Below are positions 34,301 through 46,300 of a stretch of 64,000 nt of DNA, one piece after another. Position 1 is the stretch's first letter. Each line of letters opens with the position of its first letter. A program made the position numbers and the translations under genes. The stretch comes from Protonemura montana (Eukaryota; Arthropoda; Insecta; Plecoptera; Nemouridae), in NCBI GenBank assembly GCA_947568835.1, contig OX387607.1, positions 1,674,001 through 1,738,000 on the forward strand, given 5' to 3'. The notes under the pieces are model-generated. The model had not been told where the DNA came from, searched no databases, and saw only the letters and a program-made list of their open reading frames with translations.

Positions 34301-37300
34301 CGCTGTGACTCTGATTTATAAATTACATAAATGATAATCACCATAGCACTGACTAGCTGTGAACGCTGAGTGTTGTTTTCCTAGGTCTTGGTTTTCCCGT
34401 TGGCTCTCGTTGAGTCTGGTTACCAAATGACCAAATGCTGGCGCCAGACTTGAACGCCTCGTTCACAGATCGCCCTTGGCAGTCATTGCGAACAGTGCGA
34501 CTGAAACAAGAATTGCAACGACTGCATGTTGTCGTCTTGCCAGAACCAGAAGTCTGTCTTCGGCTGCTTTGACATCCGGCCGTGGTGTGGTGTTTAACGA
34601 CGCACTGTTTTGACATCTGGCCATGCGGCACTGGTCTAATGGCGTCGGTGAATGAGTGGATGATGATGAGGATGATGATGAACCTAACCTAGCCTAGAAG
34701 GGAGGAGTGGAAACCCGGTGCCGGCTCGTAGCCTACTCCTGTCGAAGAGCACCAAGGGGACCACCGGCTTAACGTCCCTTCCGAAGGACGGTACAACGCG
34801 AACAACAGGATTCCTCCACAAATCCATGCTGTCGAGAGGTTGATAAGCAAGGCGAGTGAAGTTGTTGTACTAACTTTCATCCCTCCAACCTCTCTCCCGA
34901 ACAGAACTGGTCATGTGTATAATGGTTACCCATCCAATACCTGACCCAGCGCAGTGTTGCTTAACTTCAATGATCTCACGAGGACCGGTGTTTGCAACAA
35001 GCCAAACCGTTCGGTGATCACCCATCCATTACCTGACCCAGCACCGTTTTGGTTAACTTCGGTGATCTCACAAGGACCGGTGGTTCCAATACGCCAAACT
35101 GTTCGGTGGGATTGCAACGAACCTGAACTTGTCATAGATAAAGTTAAGGAATGAAAAACTTTCTAAGAGAACTTCATGTTCTAGGAATTGTAGCTGGCCA
35201 CGAACATTTCCTCTTCCCTCAACCGACCGCCATTTTGTGTGCGTCTGGTCGACTACAGACTGTGACGTGCGCAGCTGGTGCCAGGACGCTTAGCGCACGC
35301 GCAGTCGAGCGTAGGAAACGATGCGTGGTGTCGCGACGACCTTTGGCGGGCCGCCGCTAGGCACGCGGCAGTGGCGCGTTCCTCGAGCGGTCTCGAGCAG
35401 TGGCGTAGCGAGGCGGTGTTTCTTGGAGGTAGGGGTCGGGCGCGTAGGCACCGGTATCTGGCTTGGCGGGGAAATCGGAGAAAGTTTCTGGCTGGATTCC
35501 AGGGACTATACGTAATAGCTATGAAACGGTTAATTGATATGCTGGGCCAGAGAGTCGTTATTTTATAGCATTGGGGTGTTTTTTTTTTTTTTTTTTTTCT
35601 CTGCCCTAAGCTTCTTGCTCACAGAATCATCTTAATTTCTCTAAATTTGATTGGAAGCCGCCATCAATTTGTTTCGACTACCAGTTTAACTAGGAGTTAC
35701 ACAAATGTTATAAGAAAAATTGCCTAGATAGCATTCTTTGTTGTGGTAAACCATAGTTTCTTCAATATCTTGAAATCTTGTTTGTGTTTCTGAAACGCCT
35801 ACCTCTGAAAACAATTTTCCTCCTAGCTCTAACAAGCCCAGCGTCCCCACACTAGTGCAGTCCCGCCCGCCACTGCCACCAGTGGTGCATTCTACCTTGT
35901 AACGCGCGTTCGGTTGTTCAACTCGCTAGCTCTGCGATTGCGCGAGGTACCAGTTTGTTCGCACATCTCCCCGTCTCGTACCCGACCCGGACTTGCGGTC
36001 TGACCGTCGATTAGTTGCACCGTTTGTACCCAACAAGGTAGTAGCCGCGTGATACCATTAGACCGACGTTGTCCGTGAGTCTTGCTTGTACGTGTCATCC
36101 CCCTTGAAGCATGGACGCCCTCATAACTTGAACACTAACCTATCCTATCCCTTTCATTCCCCAGGGAACCCCGGGGTGGCAACGGTATTTGTCAAGCATT
36201 GGACTCACTCTGGTTATGTACTTGAACGGATGGGTTTGTCATGGGTATTCACTCACTTTAATGACGTCCAGTTACCAATAGCTTAGACTTATTTTGGTTC
36301 TCTGAATTCTAATCGGTTTCATGTGTCCGGTATTTAAAATTTAACCCATTTTCATCTTTGTAACGTTTTCCAAAACACAAAAAATACGAATCAAGCGCTG
36401 CATTTCGCCGTCAAACATACCTAAATCTAGAATCGACTCAAAAAGCCAGTGTCCAAATAGCTCAATGGTTCAGAGCAACACCCGCGATAGGTGGAGATCG
36501 GGGTTCGAGTCCGCGTTTGGGCATCAATTTTTGAGACGGTCATAGTGTTGTTAATAATAAAACAACAAACATGTTTTCCCATCCGTAATTTCATATCCAA
36601 TAGCTTTCAGGTTAGGGTGAGCATCACCCCTCCTATTGACCAACGCTGTTAGACCGGTGCCGTTTAGAATGCGTCGTTAAACACAGTGAACGCGCGAAAC
36701 TACGTGGCTTGGTGTTGGTGTGGAATGGCGGTCATCGTCCGACGAGACTCATGAGTAGAGTGATGAGCAGACATGCCGGTGTAGGGAGGGCCGTGGACTC
36801 GTCGGCCCACGGGAGCCGGCACGAAGCTCTCTTGACCTGCCAGTGATGGCGGTAAAGTGGTAGAGTTCCTCCACTGAACACAGCGACGCGTAGAGAACTT
36901 TGATAGGACCGAGGGCGATACCGTGCCGAGGGCTTTGAAAAAGAGCACAGGTTTTATCGGTCTTTGTACAGTTGATTCGTGGGTTGCTTCGGTGATGTTT
37001 GTACAAGAAATTCGTATCAACAATATGGATTGCAGTTATTAACAACAATGGAATACATTGACTATGGAAGATCCTGGTTTCTTGGCAAAGGGAAGAGAAG
37101 TAAAAAGTCATGAAGCTAAATTCCTATGGTGGTCAGAAAATTTCTAGAAGTTAAGTTAAAAGCCACCTCTATCAAAGTAACATCTAACAAATTATGCTTC
37201 GTCAGAGACAGCTTCACGGGTCCTCGTTTTGACCAGTGGGCTTATGGGTTCAGTCAGAGTCCCAGCGCCTAGTCAACAATTGATAAACATGTATCGATAT

Positions 37301-40300
37301 TTTTAATAGTATTTATTTAATTATAGAGGTTTGTCAAAAACGGCCGCAAGCGCCATTGGGTGGTTACCACCACTACCACGTGTTGCCGGCTCGTTTTCTC
37401 GGCAGAACTTTAGACATTAGCACTGTGACTATTTAACCTATATCTCCGACTAAACCTACATAACCTCTCCTATCATTAAGCGTCTCGTGTCTCCGGCTAG
37501 ACCGACCATGGAAGACCTCTACCTCATCGCGTGGTCCACGGAGCAGAGCCGGTTGCTGGCCCGACGCCAGTCCAAGCAACGAGGCGCCCTTCCCATGTAG
37601 GTGTGTCGACCCACAGCTGCCCGATCTGCCCGATCTGCCCGATCTGCCCGATCTCGACTGCATCATTCCTTACGCAACGCCCATCAGCCGGGTTTTATTT
37701 AGACGAGTGTGTTCTCGGAAAGTGACACGGAAACAGATGGAGTTAGTGTCAGAATACGAACGTTTTATCCAACGCATGTGCGTGCGGGATATTTATTGAT
37801 ATCCGAGTTTTTCTTTTATAGAATTTGGCAAATCTTTCTTTGGGCGCAGACGTTGTGAACGAGGTTCATTGGCTTTCAGAGGCTTTTGAGCCGGTGGTGA
37901 TGCATTTTGATCTGTGAACGCACTTGTTTGTTTGTATTTGTTTGAATGCGGAACGGAAATCACAAATACAAATTGCATCTGCAGATTTTGACAGTTTCCG
38001 AACATGGCTTTCATGTCTGCAAATTGTCATTTTCATCGCACTGGTCTCCCTATACCCTAGCTAGTCCCTAGGTAACTTAGGTCTTCCAACTTCTCATTTA
38101 TAAGGTTTGCTATCAACTTTATTACACCTTTAGATAATGCGACTAGGTTCAGTTACCAAATTATTTATTTTGGGTTTGTCTTGGAAACTCCCAATCACAT
38201 TTATTATCTCATTTAATCGCGTGCTTGGCAAACAAATTTCGCACTTTTCTGCGCGTGTGAATAAGTTTCGCGCGATCGAGCGCAGAAAAGACAAAGCCGA
38301 GTCAAGACGTATTGTGTCAAAGTTTGGGCCGCGGGCCAAATCGTCACCTAACGAGACTTTTTTTATTTGGTTGCATCTTGCTAGCGGCTCGGTCCTTGTC
38401 AATTGGCCAATTTCCTGATACATTACCGTTCGAGAAGCTGCAGATAAAAACAGTCTTTTAGTTTCTCTTTGTTTTGCTTGGTTGTTAATTTCTAACGTTT
38501 ATTTTATGACAATAATATATGTTTTGTAAAACATTCCTCAACCGCTGGTTTGTTTTGTTTGACATCAATTGTAACTCCGCATAAAATCAAGAATGTAAAT
38601 TGTAAATGTAACGATTTGACCGATCTCTCTTTCTGTTTGTTTCCTCTGTGGTTCGGTGTTGTTGGATTTAGAATCGATTGTCGTTAGCGCGCTGTGCTTC
38701 TGCTTGCGAACTTGCCAAATTACATTCGATCCCGAGCAGAAACGTCACGCTTGTCTTTACTAGGCACGTCAATCATCTCGTCAACGGCGTCCTCGTATTG
38801 TATTCGTGGACGAGGACGTATTCACCAGCAAGATTCGCACTTTATCTAGCCCCATACCTATGTCAAGTTTCTTGGCATAAAGTGATACTCAGTGAAATTG
38901 CAAGCTTTTGAAACTTCTTCAAGCGACATTTTTTGCAAAAGAGCTTCGTTTATGACTGAGTATTCTTCTTAATTTGATTTTTTGGGTATCTATCTCTGTT
39001 GTGGTCATTCATGCAATGGGTCAAATTGCCCCCGACCAGTTGTATTTGGCGACCATCCTCAGTTAAAGGGATTTTGAGCAGCGTTGTCAGCGGTTAGGAT
39101 CGAAGAAAGACAATATTTTAAGCAGAATATGGCTTGTAGCTACAGATATTATTTGTAATTCTGCTAAACGAACTGAACTACTGGGTTTAATCAATCAACC
39201 ATAGGAGAATAAAATCTTTGTTGAGCAGCTGCAACGTACTCCACAACTTCTTTGATTGTTGTGTTTAACGACGCACTGTTTTGACAACGGGCCCTGTGAC
39301 ACTGATCTAATGGCACCGAAAAAACAGACACATTCAGTGCAAAATCGTGAAACCCTTAACCAACCACACATTCTTCCTGTCTGCGCAGGTGTTCTTCCGG
39401 TCGGGCGTCCTCGCGCAGCTCGAGGCTGCGCGTGACGAGCGTCTGACTGCGCACGTGCAGCGACTGCAGGCACGTTGCCGCGGAATGCTCGCGCGCAGGC
39501 GCCTAGCGAAGCTGCGGCTGCACGATGTCGCCATCCGGTGTGTGCAGCGCAACGTCCGGCTGCTACTCGCCGTGCGCAGCTGGCCCTGGTGGAAGCTGCT
39601 CATGCGCATCACGCCGCTGCTTGGCGTGCGCAGCGCCGAGCAGCAGCTGCACTTGGCAAGCGTGAGTCCTTTGTACCATGGCTTGATTTAGACTAGACAG
39701 GTAATGATGACAGAAGAAACGATAGGGGATGAAAGTTTCAGGCGACTTGCTCTAATTTTGAGCGAATGCTTGTTTTTTCTCCCTTGAGATAAGCATAGAC
39801 AGCCCCTTGGATCCCTTTGCCCTAAAAACGTCATTAACTGTCATTCCCATACGCTGTTCAGAGCCACGTCTCTTTTGATCTAAACTTAGCACTAGTTTTG
39901 ATAAAAGATTTTCACCCTGCAGAAGTAACAGGTTACAGAAAATGAGAAAAGTAATGAAGAAAAGTTCATTTTTCTTAAAAGCACAACATTGACTGGAGAA
40001 TTTTAACTGTGCAAGGAGTCCTGTTATCCTGAAATTTTTTACAAATTTCCTGCGAAGCTTTCTTGAAAATGTTGTTAAGAACGAAACATTGAAATGTCAA
40101 AATCTCCGACTAAAATTGATGAAATGATGCCGCCTGTGTTTCTCGAGTTCCCTGTCGCCTTGGCTGACTTGGACTGCGCACTGACCGACTTGTTTGCCTT
40201 GTCTTGTGCGCAGGAGGAGCTGAGCTCGGTGCGTGGCAAGGCTGAGAAGCTGGATACGGAGCGCTCGATGCTGCAGCAGGAGTTGGACCGGATGGCCACA

Positions 40301-43300
40301 CAGGTAAGAACACGTTGCAAGGTTATGTTCTGTTAGTAGCTTGTCTGGACCCTCGCAAATCCGCGCAGCACCCAAGGTTGTTGAAGAGCAAAGCGAATCT
40401 TTAATTCTATCGCCCCATTTATTCCACAAATTATAATTTGTTTGTTTCTGTTTGTTCGTGGCATACCGGCCAAACGGCTTTTCCGATTTTTATAAATTTA
40501 TTTGAACACCTTTTTGTGTCTTTGGGCTTAGACCCCCTGCGTTTTCCTAGTTTGCTAACGTATCAAGCTTTACGAACATTTTTATCATTTATTTTCATCG
40601 AAATGTTCATCAAAATAATCAGTTACGTCAAGTAAGGATGAAATCCGAAGAAATTGTTAAAGAATTGTCCTGAAGACGCCGACATCAACGCCGACGAAAC
40701 CTCGATCAAGGTCCTTTTTAAGACTAAAAGCTAATCGAAACAAAATACAACCTCCAACTACATCAACATAAGATAGTTGTAAACTTTCTTGGCAAAATCT
40801 TTAAAATTAAAAATTAAACATTTTTGGTGAAACGGAAGTAGCAAGCGAAGTATGAAGGGCGGAGGTTCCTTCACCCTTTGTACCACAAAACGGTTTGGCG
40901 TGCTGGAAACACAGGTTCTCGTGAGATCACCGAAGTTAAGCAACACTGCGCTGGGTTAGGTATTGGATGGGTGACCATCATACACATGACCAGTTCTGTT
41001 TGGGAGAGAGGTTGGAGGGATGAAAGTTAAGCAACACTGCGCTGAGTCAGGTATTGGATGGGTGACCATCATACACATGACCAGTTCTGTTTGGGAGAGA
41101 GGTTGGAGGGATGAAAGTTAAGCAACACTGCGCTGAGTCAGGTATTGGATGGGTGACCATCATACACATGGCCAGTTCTGTTCGGGTGAGAGGTTGGAGG
41201 GATAAAAGTTAAGCAACACTGCGCTGGGTCAGGTATTGGATGAGTGACCATCATACACATAGTTATGTTCGGGAGAGAGGTTGGAGGGATGAAAGTTATA
41301 ACTTAACTTAAACTTAAAGTTATAACTTTTTAACTATAGGACCTGCTTCTCAACCTCTCGACAGCATGGATTTGTGGAGGAATCCTGTTGTTCGCGTTGT
41401 GCCGTCCTTCGGAAGGGACGTGAAGCCGGTGGTCCCCTTGGTGCTCTTCGACAGGAGTAGGCTACGTGCCGGCACCGAGTTTCCCCTCCTCCCTTCTAAG
41501 CTAGGGTAGATTCATCATCATCCTCATCATCATCCACTTATTCACCGACGCCATTAGACCAGTGCCACAGGACCAGATGCGTCGTTAAACACCACAAATC
41601 TATCGATCAACACTTTTTACCAAAGAAAAACAAAGCAATGAGAATGAAATTAAACTACGCTGATTTACAGCGCCACTAAAAATGGCCGATGTGCATGCTG
41701 CAAGCCGAGATACTGGATTATGAAACGGTTTAAAGGAAGAATTTATAATTAAGAAGTTGAGCACGTAACACGTTCGGCCATGTTGCCCAACCGATAATCT
41801 AAATCGCCGTCAAGTGGCTTCTGCGATTTTCAAGGTGAGCGTCGTAGAATCACTGACGCAAGCCAACTCGAGTTATTTGAGTGCTTCTACCTAGAAACCT
41901 ATTGCCGGCCACGCCAATGCAAGACCAACCTATTGCCGGCCACTCGAATGCAAGACCAACCTATTGCTGGCCACTCGAATGCAAGACCAACCTATTGCTG
42001 GCCACTCGAATGCAAGACCAACCTATTGCCGGCCACTCGAATGCAAGACCAACCTATTGCTGGCCACTCGAATGCAAGACCAACCTATTGCTGGCCACTC
42101 GAATGCAAGACCAACCTATTGCCGGCCACTCGAATGCAAGACCAACCTATTGCTGGCCACTCGAATGCAAGACCAACCTATTGCTGGCCACGCCAATGCA
42201 AGACCAACCTATTGCTGGCCACTCGAATGCAAGACTAACCTATTGCTGGCCACTCGAATGCAAGACCAACCTATTGCTGGCCACTCGAATGCAAGACCAA
42301 CCTATTGCCGGCCACTCGAATGCAAGACCAACCTATTGCTGGCCACTCGAATGCAAGACCAACCTATTGCCGGCCACTCGAATGCAAGACCAACCTATTG
42401 CCGGCCACTCGAATGCAAGACCAACCTATTGCTGGCCACTCGAATGCAAGACCAACCTATTGCCGGCCACTCGAATGCAAGACCAACCTATTGCCGGCCA
42501 CTCGAATGCAAGACCAACCTATTGCTGGCCACTCGAATGCAAGACCAACCTATTGCCGGCCACTCGAATGCAAGACCAACCTATTGCTGGCCACTCGAAT
42601 GCAAGACCAACCTATTGCTGGCCACTCGAATGCAAGACCAACCTATTGCCGGCCACTCGAATGCAAGACCAACCTATTGCCGGCCACTCGAATGCAAGAC
42701 CAACCTATTGCCGGCCACTCGAATGCAAGACCAACCTATTGCCGGCCACTCGAATGCAAGACCAACCTATTGCCGGCCACTCGAATGCAAGACCAACCTA
42801 TTGCCGGCCACTCGAATGCAAGATCAACCTATTGCTGGCCACTCGAATGCAAGACCAACCTATTGCCGGCCACTCGAATGCAAGACCAACCTATTGCTGG
42901 CCACTCGAATGCAAGACCAACCTATTGCCGGCCACTCGAATGCAAGACCAACCTATTGCCGGCCACTCGAATGCAAGACCAACCTATTGCCGGCCACTCG
43001 AATGCAAGACCAACCTATTGCCGGCCACTCGAATGCAAGACCAACCTATTGCTGGCCACTCGAATGCAAGACCAACCTATTGCTGGCCACTCGAATGCAA
43101 GACCAACCTATTGCCGGCCACTCGAATGCAAGACCAACCTATTGCCGGCCACTCGAATGCAAGATCATCCTCACCTTTATTTATAAACGCCGGCCCATCA
43201 CGTTCCAGTCCACGGACCGCGATGCCTCGACGTTCGCACCCTCCGTGGCCTGACATCGCGTACCTCTTGGCGAGCGATGAAAGGACGCTTGTCGTCTCGA

Positions 43301-46300
43301 AGTCGACCATGAACCGTGACATACCTCCGCTCCAGACAGCAGAGTCCAGAGACACTTGGCGTGGACTGGTGGGGCGTTGTGGGTCATAGCTGTCGCTGTT
43401 CGGGTCGGTGTGGTCGTGTTGGCACAGATGCGTTGATACCAACAGCACTAAGTCGACTCTGCGGAGAGCGAGGGTGGGTGGCCGATGAAGCTTTTGAAAT
43501 ACCGGCTAACGCCACTAAATGTATTTATTTATTATTTCAGTCTTGTAATGCCTATGCTGATCATTTCCGATCGGCGAAATGTGCAGACTTTCGCTAGCGA
43601 ACGAAGCAAAGACCTTTGTTACTTGAACAATTTTCGAAATGTGTTTTTTATAAGTGAATCAAATGTTGAACCGATTCAGCTGAAATTTGCAGGTCATCTT
43701 CGAAATCTCTAAACTTAGACCTGTGCTACGGTTTTTTAGTTAATTTTTAAATCATATTTTTTAGGAAATTTACATCAAAATGTTCATCAAACATTCCAGG
43801 CACATTGTTGGGTTGTAATTCGCGGATGTAGTTTCCATGGCAAACATTTTACTACCAAAAGCAGCATGAGGGTGCATCACCTTACCAAAGAAAAATAAAA
43901 GAATAAAGTACAAAATAAACTACGCAACCCAAATTACGTTCGCGAAGCTCTAGTGCCATAAGTCACTCGAATCCATCAAACCTCTTCTCCCGGAGACCTT
44001 TGTGTTTGGTCACCTAAAAGTAAGGTTTTACCAAAAATGTTCAACTATAAGTTGGATCTCTAGCTCACAGAAACATCTGAATTTCACTGCATGCGATTGG
44101 AAGTCGTCATGGCAACAGTTTCAACAAAATGTTCAACTATAAGTTGGATCTCTAGCTCACAGAAACATCTGAATTTCACTGCATGTGATTGGAAGTCGTC
44201 ATGGCAATAGTTTCAACAAAATGTTCAACTATAAGTTGAATCTCTAGCTCACAGAAACATCTGAATTTCACTGCATGTGATTGGAAGTCGTCATGGCAAC
44301 AGTTTCAACAAAATGTTCAACTAGAAGTTGGATCTCTAGCTCACAGTAACATCTGAAATTCACTGCATGTGATTGGAGGTCGTCATGGCAACAGTTTCAA
44401 CAAAATGTTCAACTATAAGTTGGATCTCTAGCTCACAGAAATATCTGAATTTCACTGCATGTGATTGGAAGTCGTTATGGCAACAGTTTCAACAAAATGT
44501 TCAACTATAAGTTGGATCTCTAGCTCACAGAAACATCTGAATTTCACTGCATGTGATTGGAAGTCGTCATGGCAATAGTTTCAACAAAAACTTCAACTAG
44601 GAGGCGAGATTTTGGTAAAACCGGACCTCAGGAAAGCTTGCTAACTTGCTTCAAGAGAACGCTATAGAAGAAAACATAACTTACAACGAAGGGCTGTCGC
44701 AACAATGTGTTTTCTAAATTCAATCTTAAGTCAGGACAACAATGAAAGTATCACAGAAATCGTTAAGAACTAGTAAAAATGTGAGTTTCCATTCAGCTAG
44801 CGATGATATTATCGATGTGACAGCAACAAAGATGACCGCTTGGTGGGCGGCTGGCAGACCTCGCGTTGTAGCGAGAGTAAATTTAGCCAACGGCGGGCGA
44901 TGTGTCTGCTTCGACGCCCGACACCGACGCCAGTCCACCACTGACGCTCTCGGAGGGACGACGTCAACTGCAATCAGCTGGTCGGCTCGCGAATTATTCA
45001 GAATTAACGAACCAGTTTTTTGAAGATACATATTTAGACATTCGGCCGGTGTCGTTACTGAAGAAACCTTACCGCGATTTTAACCGTGAGACAAGAGTTC
45101 CACGAAATGATCAAGCACTTGATTGGTTCTCGACAGCGGCGACGTTCTCTTCGGTCACCGTTTTAAAATACCCAAGTGTCACACGACGCAAGTGGCCGGT
45201 GAGAAAGTCAACGCTCGGGTGTTACGTGAATTTGGCAAAGTGATCTTCGTCCGTGACCGCGAACTGACGTCATTCCATTATTGGACGCCTTCCACTGGGA
45301 GTGACGCACCCTTCGATGTCTTAACGGCAACACTCGACCTTCGCTCAAGCCGCCCACAAACATCGACACGCTCTCTTCATTTGCTGACTCAAATTGCAGC
45401 TATTTTCAAAACGGTTCGCTCACGCGTCCGGTAGCGTGCATTCGCGTCATCAACTCTACCCGCTGAACTCACAGAAAGCAACCTATCAAAGCTGGCCTTA
45501 ACCTACACAACCACAAACCTCTTATAACTCAGGCTTAAAACCTCAAACCCCATCCCAAACTAACCTATCCTAACATCTTTCAAAGCCACAATGTCTTACC
45601 GTGACTCCACCTACACGTCCACCTACCACCACCGCGACCTCCTAAGCGTTACCTCCTCCACCTCCAGCGCGCTAGTCTCGTGGTCTCGCCGTCCTCGTCG
45701 CCTCTTCCCACAGAGCGCGTGCGCAGCGCTGGGCCCGCTGCACGGCGATCCGAGCAGCGTGGTCGTGCGCGCTGCGCTCAGTTTCCCGATCAGCGCAGGT
45801 CCCACGCGCTTGCGCCCTCGGCTGCGCATCGAACCTGCGCATAAGGAGAACGGTACTGCGTCCAATGTGCTGACTGGAAGAGTCGCCGAGTTCCTGCAGC
45901 GATCGGATCATGTTGCGCAGGAATGGCGCAAGATGTTGTCTGCCACGGGGCGCACGGAGGAGTCGTACACGAGGATCAGCAAGGCTTTGGTTCGGTCGCG
46001 AGGCTCAGATATTGACAGAACTTTGTCGAATAGTTCGATTGATTCGTTGCCGAGTTGCTCCGAAAATGAGCGACCTCTGTCGAGTTGTTCCGTTGATCGG
46101 ACGTTGTCGAGTTATTCCGAGATGGATCAAAAGCTTCCGAATGACTCGGACGAAGATAGGGTGGTTAAAAATGGCGTCAAGGGTGAACGGGTGGTTCCAA
46201 TCAGCTACGAAAATGACCGATCGCTGTCGAGCCTCTCAGAATTCGACCGTAAAGTTCCAATTTACTCGGTGATCGACCGGATGATACCGAATGGCGTCAA

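Larger units (their letters stand above)
25111..39388. other. myosin-18 intron 15, 14.3 kb
   Basis: The largest intron, lying exactly between the converter and the lever arm. It contains a nested same-strand coding unit, three 5S-SINE insertions, a 54-bp array and several smaller repeats (listed separately). Stretches 25111-25710, 28347-30175 and 37450-39250 contain nothing I recognise. Confidence 0.85.

Noticed and set aside
37508..37597. Short frame starting MEDLYLIAWSTEQSR with good start context
   Set aside because: Only 30 codons, no recognised homologue, no splice phase fitting the neighbouring exons. It lies next to a MITE fragment.
41881..43389. Plus-strand open frames of 293-502 codons
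   Set aside because: Readings of the 31-bp array in three frames; the unit simply lacks stops.
45623..45911. Minus-strand frames opposite the 318-aa frame
   Set aside because: Shadows with no recognisable content or splice context.
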